Shown piece by piece: positions 16,927 to 23,929 of a stretch of 64,000 nt of DNA. This DNA is from Novosphingobium huizhouense (GTDB lineage Bacteria; Pseudomonadota; Alphaproteobacteria; Sphingomonadales; Sphingomonadaceae): assembly GCF_020179475.1 (NCBI RefSeq), contig NZ_JAILXZ010000002.1, positions 1-64,000 of the forward strand, given 5' to 3'. The position numbers were made by a program, and so were the translations under genes. Position 1 is the first letter of the stretch, and every line of letters begins with the position of its first letter. The notes beneath the pieces are model-generated. The model was not told the DNA's origin. It was given only the letters and a program-made list of their open reading frames with translations, and made no database searches.

Positions 16927-17681
16927 CGCAGGAGGTGAGAGGGAAAGGGATCGTCGTCGGGCGCGTTCCGGAAGGGGAGCGACCTACCACCTATGATGCG
17001 ACGGTCGGCTCGATAATTCGGGGCGGCGTGGAAATCAACGGTCCGACCTACACCCTTGAGCCTCGCCAGATCATCTGGCTTGTTTCGCAGGAGACGTTCG
17101 ACATCGGTGACAGCGTAACGGGCTTGGCGACACTGAAGACACAGTGGACCCACCAAGGCGTTCTGGCCTTGAACGTGGGAATCGTTGATCCCGGCTGGAA
17201 CGGTCCGTTGGCAACGGCAGTGGTAAACTTTAGCAATAGCCCCTTTGAAATAAAAAGAGGCATGCCATTCCTGCGCTTACTATTTCATTCTCACGCTGCA
17301 ATCCCAGCAACCGAATTGAGGTCCAAAACCGTCTCAAAGTCCGATTATATCAGGCAAACCTTGGGGCAGTCCCGTTCATTTGCTCCAACATTCTTGGATA
17401 TGGACGATCTATCTCGCACCGTTGCGGACCGAGTTCTGGGGCTGCCAAGGTGGGGATTAATTTTGGCCTTCATCGCTGTTGTAATTGGACTTTTTGCTAT
17501 CTCCATCCCGGTGGGCGTAGCCATTTGGACGGATGGGAATGGGGACAAGGCGAAAATCGCAACCTTGGAAGCGAAGGTTCAGGGACTGGAGGACCGCCTG
17601 ACACAACCGAAGATTGACCCTGCAAAGTGTCAGCAGGGAAACCTGAATGGGCGGAAAAGGCTGATTTGCCCGCCTGAATGA
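16914..17681 (+). CDS. dCTP deaminase/dUTPase-fold protein with membrane anchor
   Basis: A 255-residue protein. Residues 25-125 follow the dCTP-deaminase/dUTPase fold: TTYDATVGSIIRGG, YTLEPRQIIWLVSQETFDI, GLATLKTQWTHQGVLALNVGIVDPGWNG, NFSNSPFEIKRGMPFLRLLF. The catalytic RSS and the glutamate after DPGxxG found in active Dcd enzymes are missing (DPGWNGPLATAV). A transmembrane helix at about 180-205 and a short coiled segment at 211-230 follow. It may be a nucleotide-binding sensor rather than an enzyme. GGGGGAC precedes ATG 16914. It is divergent from, and overlaps at the start with, the deaminase gene. Confidence 0.72.
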   Translation: MVLTSQEVRGKGIVVGRVPEGERPTTYDATVGSIIRGGVEINGPTYTLEPRQIIWLVSQETFDIGDSVTGLATLKTQWTHQGVLALNVGIVDPGWNGPLATAVVNFSNSPFEIKRGMPFLRLLFHSHAAIPATELRSKTVSKSDYIRQTLGQSRSFAPTFLDMDDLSRTVADRVLGLPRWGLILAFIAVVIGLFAISIPVGVAIWTDGNGDKAKIATLEAKVQGLEDRLTQPKIDPAKCQQGNLNGRKRLICPPE

Positions 17682-17730
17682 AGCACCATTGAGCCGCTGC
17701 CTTGCGCAACAAGAGGGGAAGCGAATTGTC

Positions 17731-17811
17731 ATGAAGAAGCGGCAGGCGATGCGGGATGTATTGAACCAGCTGCCGCTGGCGACGCAGCCACGGTGTAAGG
17801 CGCAACAATGA
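17731..17811 (+). CDS. Possible 26-residue leader peptide
   Basis: ATG 17731 opens a 26-codon frame (MKKRQAMRDVLNQLPLATQP...) ending in TGA that overlaps the next ATG as ATGA. The following nuclease gene has only a weak ribosome binding site (AAGGCG), so translation of this frame could carry ribosomes into it. GAGGGGAA lies about 14 bp upstream. It could also be chance. Confidence 0.3.
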   Translation: MKKRQAMRDVLNQLPLATQPRCKAQQ

Positions 17812-18857
17812 CGACCCTTTTCAAAGTCCAAAACGGCCAACTGGTCCGAGCCGAGCGCCGCGCGCTGTCGCAGGAGCGCATGATTGAAGATTGGGTGGCG
17901 GCTGATCCCTCGCTGCTGGGGCTGGACGCGCTGATCGTCGGTCGGCAGGTCGCCACCGAGCACGGCAAGTTCATTGACCTGCTCGCACTGGACCGTTCCG
18001 GCGGACTGGTCATCATCGAACTCAAGAAGGATCGCACCCCGCGCGACATCGTGGCGCAGATACTTGATTATGCCACATGGGTCCGAACGCTGACCACGCC
18101 AGCGGTTTATGAACTGGCCGAACGCCACCTTGGCACCCGGCTGGCCGCCACGTTTCAGGAGCGGTTCGGCGAGCGCATCCCTGAACAACTCAACGGCACG
18201 CATTCCATGCTGATCGTCGCCAGCGAGCTTGACCCAGCATCGCGGCGGATCGTGGAATATCTGTCGGAGGAGCACGGCGTCGCTATCAACACCGCCTTCT
18301 TCAACATGTTCGGGGCCGATGGCTCCGAATGGTTGACAACCGACTTCCTGCTGGATCAGGCCGCTGTCGAGGAACGGTCAGAGCGGAAGGTGCGCGCGCC
18401 CTGGTCGGGCTTCTATTTCGTCAACGCCGGGCTTGGCGATCACCGCTCATGGAAAGACATGCGGCGCTATGGCTACGTACAGGCCGGTGGCGGGCGCGTG
18501 TATTCAAGCAAGCTCGATCAACTCCATGAAGGCGACAAGATTTTCGCCTATCACAGCGGCGCAGGCTATATCGGCTATGGCGTTGTGACTGCCGAGAAGG
18601 TGCTCGCGAGCGAGTTCGAGACGGCGAACGGCCCTCTGTTCGAACAGCCCTTGGATGGACCCGCGATCAAGTCGCGATCCAGCGACCCGGACCTTGCCGA
18701 ATATGTGGTGGGCGTCGATTGGAAAAGGGCATTCGACGTGGACGAAGCGCGCAGGTTCCAAGGGATTTTTGCCAACCCACTTGTCGTTTGCCGCCTTCGC
18801 GATCCGGCAACGGTGGATTTTCTAGTGCAGGAGTTCGGTGTTCAAGCCGAAGGCTGA
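17808..18857 (+). CDS. NucS/DUF91-like nuclease with C-terminal EVE/PUA-like domain
   Basis: A 349-residue protein. The N-terminal part carries a PD-(D/E)XK core: E26, D57 in GKFIDLLALDRSGG, E71-x-K73 in LVIIELKKDR, then Q84-xxx-Y88 (QILDY), as in NucS/DUF91 nucleases. The C-terminal 150 residues (GFYFVNAGLGDHRSWKDMRRYGYVQAGGG...LHEGDKIFAYHSGAGYIGYGVV) resemble EVE/PUA-like domains, some of which read modified bases. Together this suggests a nuclease guided by base modification, fitting a defence island, but the combination is inferred from motifs. It stands alone on the plus strand. Confidence 0.7.
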   Translation: MTTLFKVQNGQLVRAERRALSQERMIEDWVAADPSLLGLDALIVGRQVATEHGKFIDLLALDRSGGLVIIELKKDRTPRDIVAQILDYATWVRTLTTPAVYELAERHLGTRLAATFQERFGERIPEQLNGTHSMLIVASELDPASRRIVEYLSEEHGVAINTAFFNMFGADGSEWLTTDFLLDQAAVEERSERKVRAPWSGFYFVNAGLGDHRSWKDMRRYGYVQAGGGRVYSSKLDQLHEGDKIFAYHSGAGYIGYGVVTAEKVLASEFETANGPLFEQPLDGPAIKSRSSDPDLAEYVVGVDWKRAFDVDEARRFQGIFANPLVVCRLRDPATVDFLVQEFGVQAEG

Positions 18858-18914
18858 AGCCCTCCAGACCGTGGAAAGTTGTTTGCTCCGGTCCGTTATT
18901 CGTCAATAAGCGGA

Positions 18915-19060
18915 GGCGGAGCCGCCACGCACGGCTCTGGGGATTGATACCCCCACACAAGCGGATCGTGCTGGCCGTGACAGCACAACTCTCTGACCCT
19001 ATGGTCGGGGAGCCTTTGGCGTATGTCCAGGGCTTCCCAGCCTAAAGGCCAAGGGGCCGT
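18915..19060 (+). ncRNA. Candidate structured RNA: run of hairpins
   Basis: Several short hairpins follow one another without a convincing gene: GGCGG-AG-CCGCC (18915-18926), GGGG/CCCC around loop ATTGATA (18939-18953), GTGCTG/CAGCAC with a 7-nt loop (18968-18986), GACC/GGTC with loop CTAT (18995-19006), and GCCTTT/AAAGGC (19012-19017 with 19044-19049). It lies between the nuclease gene and the DUF5818 remnant. Strand and function are unknown. Confidence 0.3.
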
Positions 19061-19150
19061 CTTGTGCGGTGTATCAACTCCCCGATCACCAAGGATCAGA
19101 TGTGGAGCCACGCGGGGGCGCACCGCGACGGCTTCCGGGGAGAAGCGCCC

Positions 19151-19413
19151 ATGCCGAGAGGCACGCGCCATGTTGAAACCGGCATCTTGCGCTTGGGCCG
19201 ATGGGGCTACGAGTTAGAGATGGAAGGAGGGGCATCTGGCGGTTGGACGTAAGTTGGCCTGTTCGACGATTGATTGGCCAAAGGGTAATCGTCGAGGGTA
19301 TGCGAGCCGGATTTGATCTGCTGGACGTTGCCGAAGTGCGACCCGCCAACTCAGCGTCGCCCAAAAGAAGATGGCACGGTCGCTTCTTTGCTTACATCAC
19401 CGGTTGGCGATAA
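19151..19413 (+). pseudogene. Frameshifted DUF5818 protein
   Basis: The reading frame from ATG 19151 gives MPRGTRHVETGILRLGRWGYELEMEGG and then stops at TAA after GGWT. The overlapping frame continues the same domain as IWRLDVSWPVRRLIGQRVIVEG and RAGFDLLDVAEV to TAA 19413. The join lies in the GGGG run at about 19228; one extra G would restore an 87-88 residue DUF5818 protein. GGGGAGAAG precedes the start. It may be a true one-base deletion, a sequencing error or, less likely, programmed frameshifting. Confidence 0.65.
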
Positions 19414-19534
19414 ATTTTTGCCTTGGGCAGGAGCCTGTCCAAGCAATCACATCTTTTCCCCAGCCCTGTTACGTGCATGCAACTATAGCGTTGTCACCGC
19501 TTGATCGTTCTTGTAATGTTCGGCTTCAAACTGC

Positions 19535-20167
19535 ATGGAGCCGCCGCCTGTGGCAAAACAACCGACCTCCAAGTCTGGAACGTCTCGCATTAGATTCATC
19601 ATGCTTGACGCCGAAATTCCAGAGGGCGATCTTAGCCAAATCACTTCTGCCATACAGAATGCGCTCAAGCCCGCGACGACGATTATTCAGCAGCGCATCC
19701 CCGCTCAAGCACCAGCCGCCTTAGGCAATGAGGCCCAGGTTATTGAATTTGAAGCAGAGGACGAAGAAGGAGAACTGTCGGGAGAGCATGAAACGAGCAC
19801 TCAACCATCGCGTTCAACGCGGGAGCCTCGCGTTCGCAAGCCCACCGCTATGAAGGTGCTCGACTTGGATCTGACAACCGAACCCTCATTCGAGAGCTTC
19901 GTTCACCGTCATCCTCCAAAGAATGACACCGAGCGCAATTTGGTAGCCTTGGCTTGGTTCAAGGAGCATCGTCCCGACGAAACCGTAACAGCGAACCACG
20001 TTTACACCTGTTATCGCGCGGCCAAGTGGCCTTCGGGAATCGAAGATTTTTCAGCAACATTGAGAAGTCTCAAGAAGCAGCAGCTTGTGACGAGTCCTGG
20101 TCGCGGCCAGTTCGCGATTAATCATCTCGGAATCGCGCGAGTTGACGAGATTGGGACGAATGCTTGA
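19535..20167 (+). CDS. Island protein, partner of the HEPN-like gene
   Basis: A 210-residue protein with three parts: an N-terminal segment (SRIRFIMLDAEIPEGDLSQITSAIQNAL) resembling proteins that assemble through short beta-alpha units, an acidic linker (EFEAEDEEGELSGEHE), and a C-terminal domain from about 130 (NDTERNLVALAWFKEHR...LRSLKKQQLVTSPGRGQFAINHLG). The C-terminal domain looks like the N-terminal winged-helix-like domain of the next protein (NSAVDQLLALAWFIEAK...). The stop overlaps the TTG start of that gene. The function is not recognised; regulator, antitoxin or sensor subunit of a two-gene module is an inference. Confidence 0.65.
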   Translation: MEPPPVAKQPTSKSGTSRIRFIMLDAEIPEGDLSQITSAIQNALKPATTIIQQRIPAQAPAALGNEAQVIEFEAEDEEGELSGEHETSTQPSRSTREPRVRKPTAMKVLDLDLTTEPSFESFVHRHPPKNDTERNLVALAWFKEHRPDETVTANHVYTCYRAAKWPSGIEDFSATLRSLKKQQLVTSPGRGQFAINHLGIARVDEIGTNA

Positions 20168-20916
20168 TTAGCATTAGTGACTTTGCTGGTTCTGCGCCCG
20201 GCTTCTACCGCAATTCGGCGGTGGATCAGCTTCTCGCGCTCGCTTGGTTCATCGAGGCCAAGCAGCAGAGGCAGAGTTTCGACGGTGCATATATGCGCCA
20301 GTGCTTTCGCGATGTCGGCATCGAACCGCCGGATATGAGTGTCTATTTGCCGCGCCTTGCATCAAAAAAGCCTCCTCAACTTGTGAAGGAGAAGGGTGGC
20401 TACAGGCTCGCTGGATCGGTGCGCCGCTCGCTAGACACTCGCTTGGGCGGCGATCCTACCATTATAGCCGTAGCGAAAACGCTTACAGACCTGCCCCAGC
20501 AGGTGCCCGACCTAGAGGAACGTGAATTCCTTACCGAAGCCCTGAATTGTTACCGCGTCCGGGCATACCGAGCCACAATCATAATGGCATGGAATCTCAC
20601 ATACGACCACTTGGTGCGATGGGTGTTCGCAGAAGCTGGACGGCTCGCAGACATGAACAAGGGGATTGCAGGAAAATATCCGAAAAAAGGACTGGTGCTC
20701 GCGAGGCATGAGGATGCAGATGAATTGAAGGAGTCCGAGTTTCTCGAAGCAGCCCGGACGGGTGGATTGTTAGACAAAAACACGACGCAAATTCTGAAGG
20801 AAAAGTTGGGCAGGCGTAACATGGCAGCTCACCCCTCCCGCGTGACGATCACCCAACACTCGGCAGACGAGATGATTATGGACCTCGTTACGAACGTGAT
20901 CCTGAAACTGGTGTAA
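20164..20916 (+). CDS. HEPN-like domain protein (candidate RNase effector)
   Basis: A 250-residue protein starting with TTG that overlaps the previous stop (TTGA). Residues 17-90 form a winged-helix-like domain related to the C-terminus of the upstream protein. Residues 118-250 are helical and end with KLGRRNMAAHPS: R218-N-x3-H223 fits the R-x4-6-H signature of HEPN ribonucleases, and the preceding ALNCYRVRAYRATIIMAWNLTYDHLVRWVF helix fits their first core helix. HEPN proteins are common effectors of toxin-antitoxin and abortive-infection systems. It ends 76 bp before attR. Confidence 0.65.
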   Translation: MISISDFAGSAPGFYRNSAVDQLLALAWFIEAKQQRQSFDGAYMRQCFRDVGIEPPDMSVYLPRLASKKPPQLVKEKGGYRLAGSVRRSLDTRLGGDPTIIAVAKTLTDLPQQVPDLEEREFLTEALNCYRVRAYRATIIMAWNLTYDHLVRWVFAEAGRLADMNKGIAGKYPKKGLVLARHEDADELKESEFLEAARTGGLLDKNTTQILKEKLGRRNMAAHPSRVTITQHSADEMIMDLVTNVILKLV

Positions 20917-20991
20917 GAGCTAGCGCCAAAACGGGTGAAAAATCGCAACCTTCACCCGTCTTCATCAGAAAAAGCCACGTTTTACGTGCTT

Positions 20992-21016
20992 GTTCGAATC
21001 CCTCCCGCTCCGCCAT
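20992..21016 (+). repeat. attR: second copy of the tRNA-Ser 3' repeat
   Basis: An exact 25-bp copy of 8645-8669, again ending in the CCA-plus-T of the tRNA. Only the T-arm and acceptor 3' half are present, so it is not a second tRNA. It marks the right end of the integrative element. Confidence 0.9.
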
Positions 21017-21128
21017 GGTCTTTCCAGCAGAAACGAGGCTGCGACTTTCTGCCGTAACGGTCGCAATTGCGTTGGCCCGCAGGCCGGGGGCGATTGACGC
21101 GACGGGCGGATGGTGTTGGAATAGCGCG

Positions 21129-21794
21129 ATGGCGCGGCTGCCTCGCATGGTCCTTCCCGGCATCCCGCATCATGTCACGCAGCGGGGTCATCGGCGTGAG
21201 CGGACATTCTTCGAAGATGGCGATTATGCGCTCTATCTCGATCTGCTGTCGGAAGGGGCCTTTCGTTACGGGGTCGAGGTCTGGTCCTATTGCTTGATGC
21301 CCAACCACGTGCATATCGTGGCGGTGCCGCGCGACGGCGAGGCGCTCGGCGCGACGTTTCGCCATGTGCACCGCCATTACGCCGGATACGTGAACGCGCG
21401 GATGCGGGTGACGGGGCATGTGTGGCAGGGGCGCTTCGGTTCGGTGGCGATGGACGAGCAGCATCTCCATGCCGCATTCCGCTATGTCGCGCTCAACCCG
21501 GTACGCGCCCGACTGGTGGCGCGTGCGCAGGACTGGCGGTGGTCGAGCGCAAGGGCGCACATCGCGGGCCAGGACGATCACGTGGTCAAGGTGGCCCCCG
21601 CGCTCGAGCGGATCGGAGACTTCGCGAAGTTTCTGGGAGAAGAGTTCGATGAAGCCTTCACCTACGCGGCCTTGCGCAAGGCCGAAAGTCTCGGCCGCCC
21701 CGTGGGATCGCGCGAATGGCTCGAGGACATGGAACGCAGGACGGGGCTGGCGCTCCTGCCGGGCAAGCGCGGACCCAAGCCGAAGGGCAATTAG
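21129..21794 (+). CDS. REP-associated tyrosine transposase (RAYT, Y1 family)
   Basis: A 221-residue single-copy HUH transposase of the IS200-like RAYT group. It opens MARLPRMVLPGIPHHVTQRGHRRERTFFEDGDYALYLDLL, has the HUH metal motif in YCLMPNHVHIVAVP, GHVWQGRFGSVAMDEQHL, then the family YVALNPVRARLV segment and WSSARAH. RAYTs act on REP palindromes, and matching repeats flank this gene. ATG 21129 gives the standard N-terminus. It lies just outside attR, on the chromosomal side. Confidence 0.88.
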   Translation: MARLPRMVLPGIPHHVTQRGHRRERTFFEDGDYALYLDLLSEGAFRYGVEVWSYCLMPNHVHIVAVPRDGEALGATFRHVHRHYAGYVNARMRVTGHVWQGRFGSVAMDEQHLHAAFRYVALNPVRARLVARAQDWRWSSARAHIAGQDDHVVKVAPALERIGDFAKFLGEEFDEAFTYAALRKAESLGRPVGSREWLEDMERRTGLALLPGKRGPKPKGN

Positions 21795-21839
21795 GGGTTA
21801 TCGCACCTGTCACCGTAATCCCAAATCAGGATTATAATT

Positions 21840-22061
21840 ATGGAAAATGATATATGGTATATAAAAATTCTGGGCGGATATATGCCTTGCAATATGAAAG
21901 GAATTTTATTTCAGATATTTATAGTAATATCTTGCATATCTTCCTTTCCGCTTGCCACGTTTATAGGGAAATTATTTGGGATTGATGCTGGAATTATCCC
22001 ATTTATTGTTATATTTCCATTGATTGCATTTAATGTCGTAATGATAAATCGTCACAGTTGA
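21840..22061 (+). CDS. Small AT-rich membrane protein
   Basis: A 73-residue frame (MENDIWYIKILGGYMPCNM...) with two strongly hydrophobic segments (ILFQIFIVISCISSFPLATFI and IIPFIVIFPLIAFNVVMI). Its base composition is far more AT-rich than anything else here, with ATA, TTT and AAT codons rare elsewhere in the window. No family is recognised and no strong ribosome binding site is seen. It sits between the RAYT inverted repeats, so foreign origin is likely. Confidence 0.45.
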   Translation: MENDIWYIKILGGYMPCNMKGILFQIFIVISCISSFPLATFIGKLFGIDAGIIPFIVIFPLIAFNVVMINRHS

Positions 22062-22445
22062 CTGACATCGGATTGGCGGTGACAGAGCACTAAATCAACT
22101 GGGAAATTGAACTGCGCTCTGTTTTAGGCATGGTTCGGCTTGCCTGGTTTGGTGCTTCCCCTGACCGACCGGACAGACTGCCCTCTGGAATCCACCACTC
22201 ACGGTACACTCCAGCCAAGCGCGCAGCATCCCTTGTCCGAGGTGTGTCTGGCGTGCTGAAGAAGCACACCGAACACGGCGGTCCGTACCCCTAAAGCGGT
22301 GTGATTCCAGAGGCTTGTCTGCTGCGTTGCGGATTGCAGCCCGCTGCAGTGGCGACGGATGACCGCTCATCCTGTTGTAATCGCGCCTTTTATCGGCTGC
22401 AGTACGCTGCAACGGCGGGATGTGCTGGCGTGGTGGCGGCTGCCT
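22062..22445. other. Intergenic stretch with an 11-bp inverted repeat
   Basis: No gene is supported. A perfect inverted pair, CCTCTGGAATC (22182-22192) and GATTCCAGAGG (22303-22313), encloses 110 bp that could fold as an RNA or be a remnant of an insertion. GCTGCAGTACGCTGCAAC near 22398 repeats part of 22341-22353 loosely. Composition returns from AT-rich to about 57% GC across the stretch. Confidence 0.35.
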
Positions 22446-22712
22446 TCAGCCGGTGTCGGCCTGGCCCCGCGCGGCGTTCGCCAGGAGCATGATGGCGGCG
22501 GCGATGTGGGCCTCGACCTCGCGCGGGGCGAGGTCCAGCTTACCGGCGATGCGGGCACAGGGCAGGCCATCGAAGAGGCGCATCACGAACACCGTGCGGG
22601 TTGGTTCGGGCATGGCGTCGAGCGCGGTGGCCATGCGGGCGAGCCGGCGGCGTGTCGCCCACCACGCGCTGACGCGCGCCCACGGGTAGGGAGAGGGTTC
22701 AGGCGCGGTCAT
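22446..22712 (-). CDS. Sigma-70 region 4-like small protein
   Basis: An 88-residue protein whose core (MATALDAMPEPTRTVFVMRLFDGLPCARIAGKLDLAPREVEAHIAAAIMLLANA) matches region 4 of ECF-type sigma factors: the L..MPE..R.VF.MRLFDGL..A.IA..L......V..HI pattern contains the -35-recognising helix-turn-helix. Region 2 is absent. It may be a stand-alone regulator or a remnant. The ribosome binding site is weak. It lies inside the RAYT repeat region. Confidence 0.55.
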   Translation of the reverse strand: MTAPEPSPYPWARVSAWWATRRRLARMATALDAMPEPTRTVFVMRLFDGLPCARIAGKLDLAPREVEAHIAAAIMLLANAARGQADTG

Positions 22713-23192
22713 GGCGCGGAGGGAATTACGGTGGGGAGGGAATTACGGTGACAGGTGCGTAAACCCCTAAATCGGGAATTACGGTGACACTTTACCGCAT
22801 CCCCTAATTTGCTTTGCTTGCTCCACGGCACGGCTTTCCGGAGCGGTGGTTCCGGGGCTTGCCCATCACCTGACGCAGCGTGGTGACGGTCGCCAGCGAA
22901 CGTTCTTCGAGGACGCGGATTTGCGCGCTGTACCTCGATTTGCTGTCGGCGGCGGCGGAGCGGGCGCATGGGCAAAAGCGCGGCCCCCGGCCCAGGACGG
23001 GGGATGGGGCGTGATGCCGCAATGCGATGCGGCGGTGTGAGGCGCCTCGATCCGGTCGCTCGCAGCGCCGTCTATTCCGGTCAAGGTCGGTGGCGATGCC
23101 GGCCCCGTCAGGGCGACCCTGCCCGAGGGGCGCCTGTCCCGCAGCCAGCGCCGCCAAGTGGGGACCGGTTCGCATCGGACTGGCAGCACCAG
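22713..23192. pseudogene. Remnant of a second RAYT transposase with REP-like repeats
   Basis: Between 22846 and about 22970, two frames together recover the start of a RAYT: VVPGLAHHLTQRGDGRQRTFFEDAD in one and ALYLDLLSAAAER in the next. They align with residues 6-37 of the intact copy at 21129 (VLPGIPHHVTQRGHRRERTFFEDGDYALYLDLLS). The HUH part is gone. GGGAATTACGGTG repeats precede it. From 22975 to 23192 nothing further is recognised. Confidence 0.7.
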
Positions 23193-23843
23193 CTAGAGCA
23201 GTGCGGCCAGGCCGTCCGGGTCGGGAACGGCGATGCGCCGGTAGTGGAGCTGGATCAGCCCGCGCGCTGCCAGAGCGCGCAGGATCTGGCCCGCGGTGAT
23301 CCGTGACACGCCGATGTGTTCGCCAAGGGCCTGCTGGCTCATCGTGAGCGTCGTGCCATCCCTGCGCGCCATGTCGACCAGCAGCCGGATCACGCGTTGC
23401 CGGGCCGAGAGCAGGCGCTCCTCCTCGATGCGATCAAGTGCAGCTCTGAGCTGGCTCGATACCGATTTAAGCAGCCAGCGTGCGAATTCGGGTTCGCTCG
23501 CGAGCAAGCGTTCGATCAGCGAAGCGCCGATGCGGACAAGTGTGGCATCAGCTTCGGCAACGGCATCGACCTGCCGCGATACCCCCGCAAAATAGGCCAG
23601 TTCGCCGAACAGATCGTTCGGTCCGAGAATCCCGAACACGGTCACGTTGCCGTCGGGAGTGAACCGGCACAGCGTAACAGTGCCGGACCGGATCAGCCAG
23701 AAGCCGTCGCCTTCGTCGCCTTGCTGCTGGATCATTGCGCCTGCGGCAAAGTGGCACACCGTGCCCTCGCGCAGGAGCAGGTCGGCCAGCTTGCCCTCGG
23801 CCCGCGTCGGGGCAATTTCCGACAACTGATAAGTTCTTTGCAT
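23193..23843 (-). CDS. Crp/Fnr-family transcription regulator
   Basis: A 216-residue regulator. A cyclic-nucleotide-binding-type beta-roll occupies about 20-130 (FAAGAMIQQQGDEGDGFWLIRSGTVTLCRF, GILGPNDLFGELAYFAGVSR). A dimer helix follows, then a winged HTH (TLTMSQQALGEHIGVSRITAGQILRALAARGLIQLHYRRIAVPDPDGL). No FNR-type iron-sulfur cysteine cluster is seen, so it is not an oxygen sensor of the FNR kind; the effector is unknown. AGGGGAAAGA precedes ATG 23843. It is divergent from the hydroxylase/HD gene pair, which it may control. Confidence 0.88.
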   Translation of the reverse strand: MQRTYQLSEIAPTRAEGKLADLLLREGTVCHFAAGAMIQQQGDEGDGFWLIRSGTVTLCRFTPDGNVTVFGILGPNDLFGELAYFAGVSRQVDAVAEADATLVRIGASLIERLLASEPEFARWLLKSVSSQLRAALDRIEEERLLSARQRVIRLLVDMARRDGTTLTMSQQALGEHIGVSRITAGQILRALAARGLIQLHYRRIAVPDPDGLAALL

Positions 23844-23929
23844 TCTTTCCCCTGATGCCCGGATAGAGCCACTGACGCAACAGGGCAGCAGCCGGAGCAA
23901 GGCCGCGCCGAGGTGCGAGGAGAGAGGCC

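Larger units (their letters stand above)
8645..21016. mobile_element. Integrative element in tRNA-Ser(GGA), about 12.4 kb
   Basis: The element is bounded by perfect 25-bp direct repeats. In order it encodes a tyrosine integrase, a small protein, an AlpA-like regulator and a primase-helicase. These are followed by an EcoRII-like restriction-modification operon with Vsr, a deaminase and a dUTPase-fold protein, a PD-(D/E)XK nuclease, a frameshifted DUF5818 gene and a HEPN-like two-gene module. Base composition drops below that of the flanking chromosome in parts (for example 10.03-10.48 kb and 16.4-17.7 kb). No capsid or conjugation genes are seen, so it is best described as a satellite-like or genomic-island element whose cargo is mainly defence-like. 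Confidence 0.88.
21791..22770. repeat. 28-bp inverted repeats flanking the RAYT downstream region
   Basis: The 28 bp at 21791-21818, beginning TTAGGGGTTATCGCACC, recur inverted at 22743-22770 with only two adjacent mismatches (AT against TA). The 13-mer GGGAATTACGGTG occurs directly at 22721-22733, 22738-22750 and 22774-22786. The left copy starts at the stop codon of the RAYT gene. These are the REP-like substrates expected for such a transposase. The pair encloses the AT-rich islet and the sigma-like ORF. Confidence 0.75.

Noticed and set aside
20992..21016. Second tRNA-Ser gene
   Set aside because: Only the T-arm and 3' acceptor half are present; it is the att repeat of the integrative element.
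22095..22412. 105-codon minus-strand ORF
   Set aside because: No domain, Arg/Cys-rich, no ribosome binding site; an inverted repeat lies inside it. More likely non-coding or an insertion remnant.
23844..23929. FNR box in the promoter of the hydroxylase/HD pair
   Set aside because: No TTGAT-N4-ATCAA-like palindrome is visible between the divergent genes, and the regulator lacks the cysteines of an iron-sulfur FNR.
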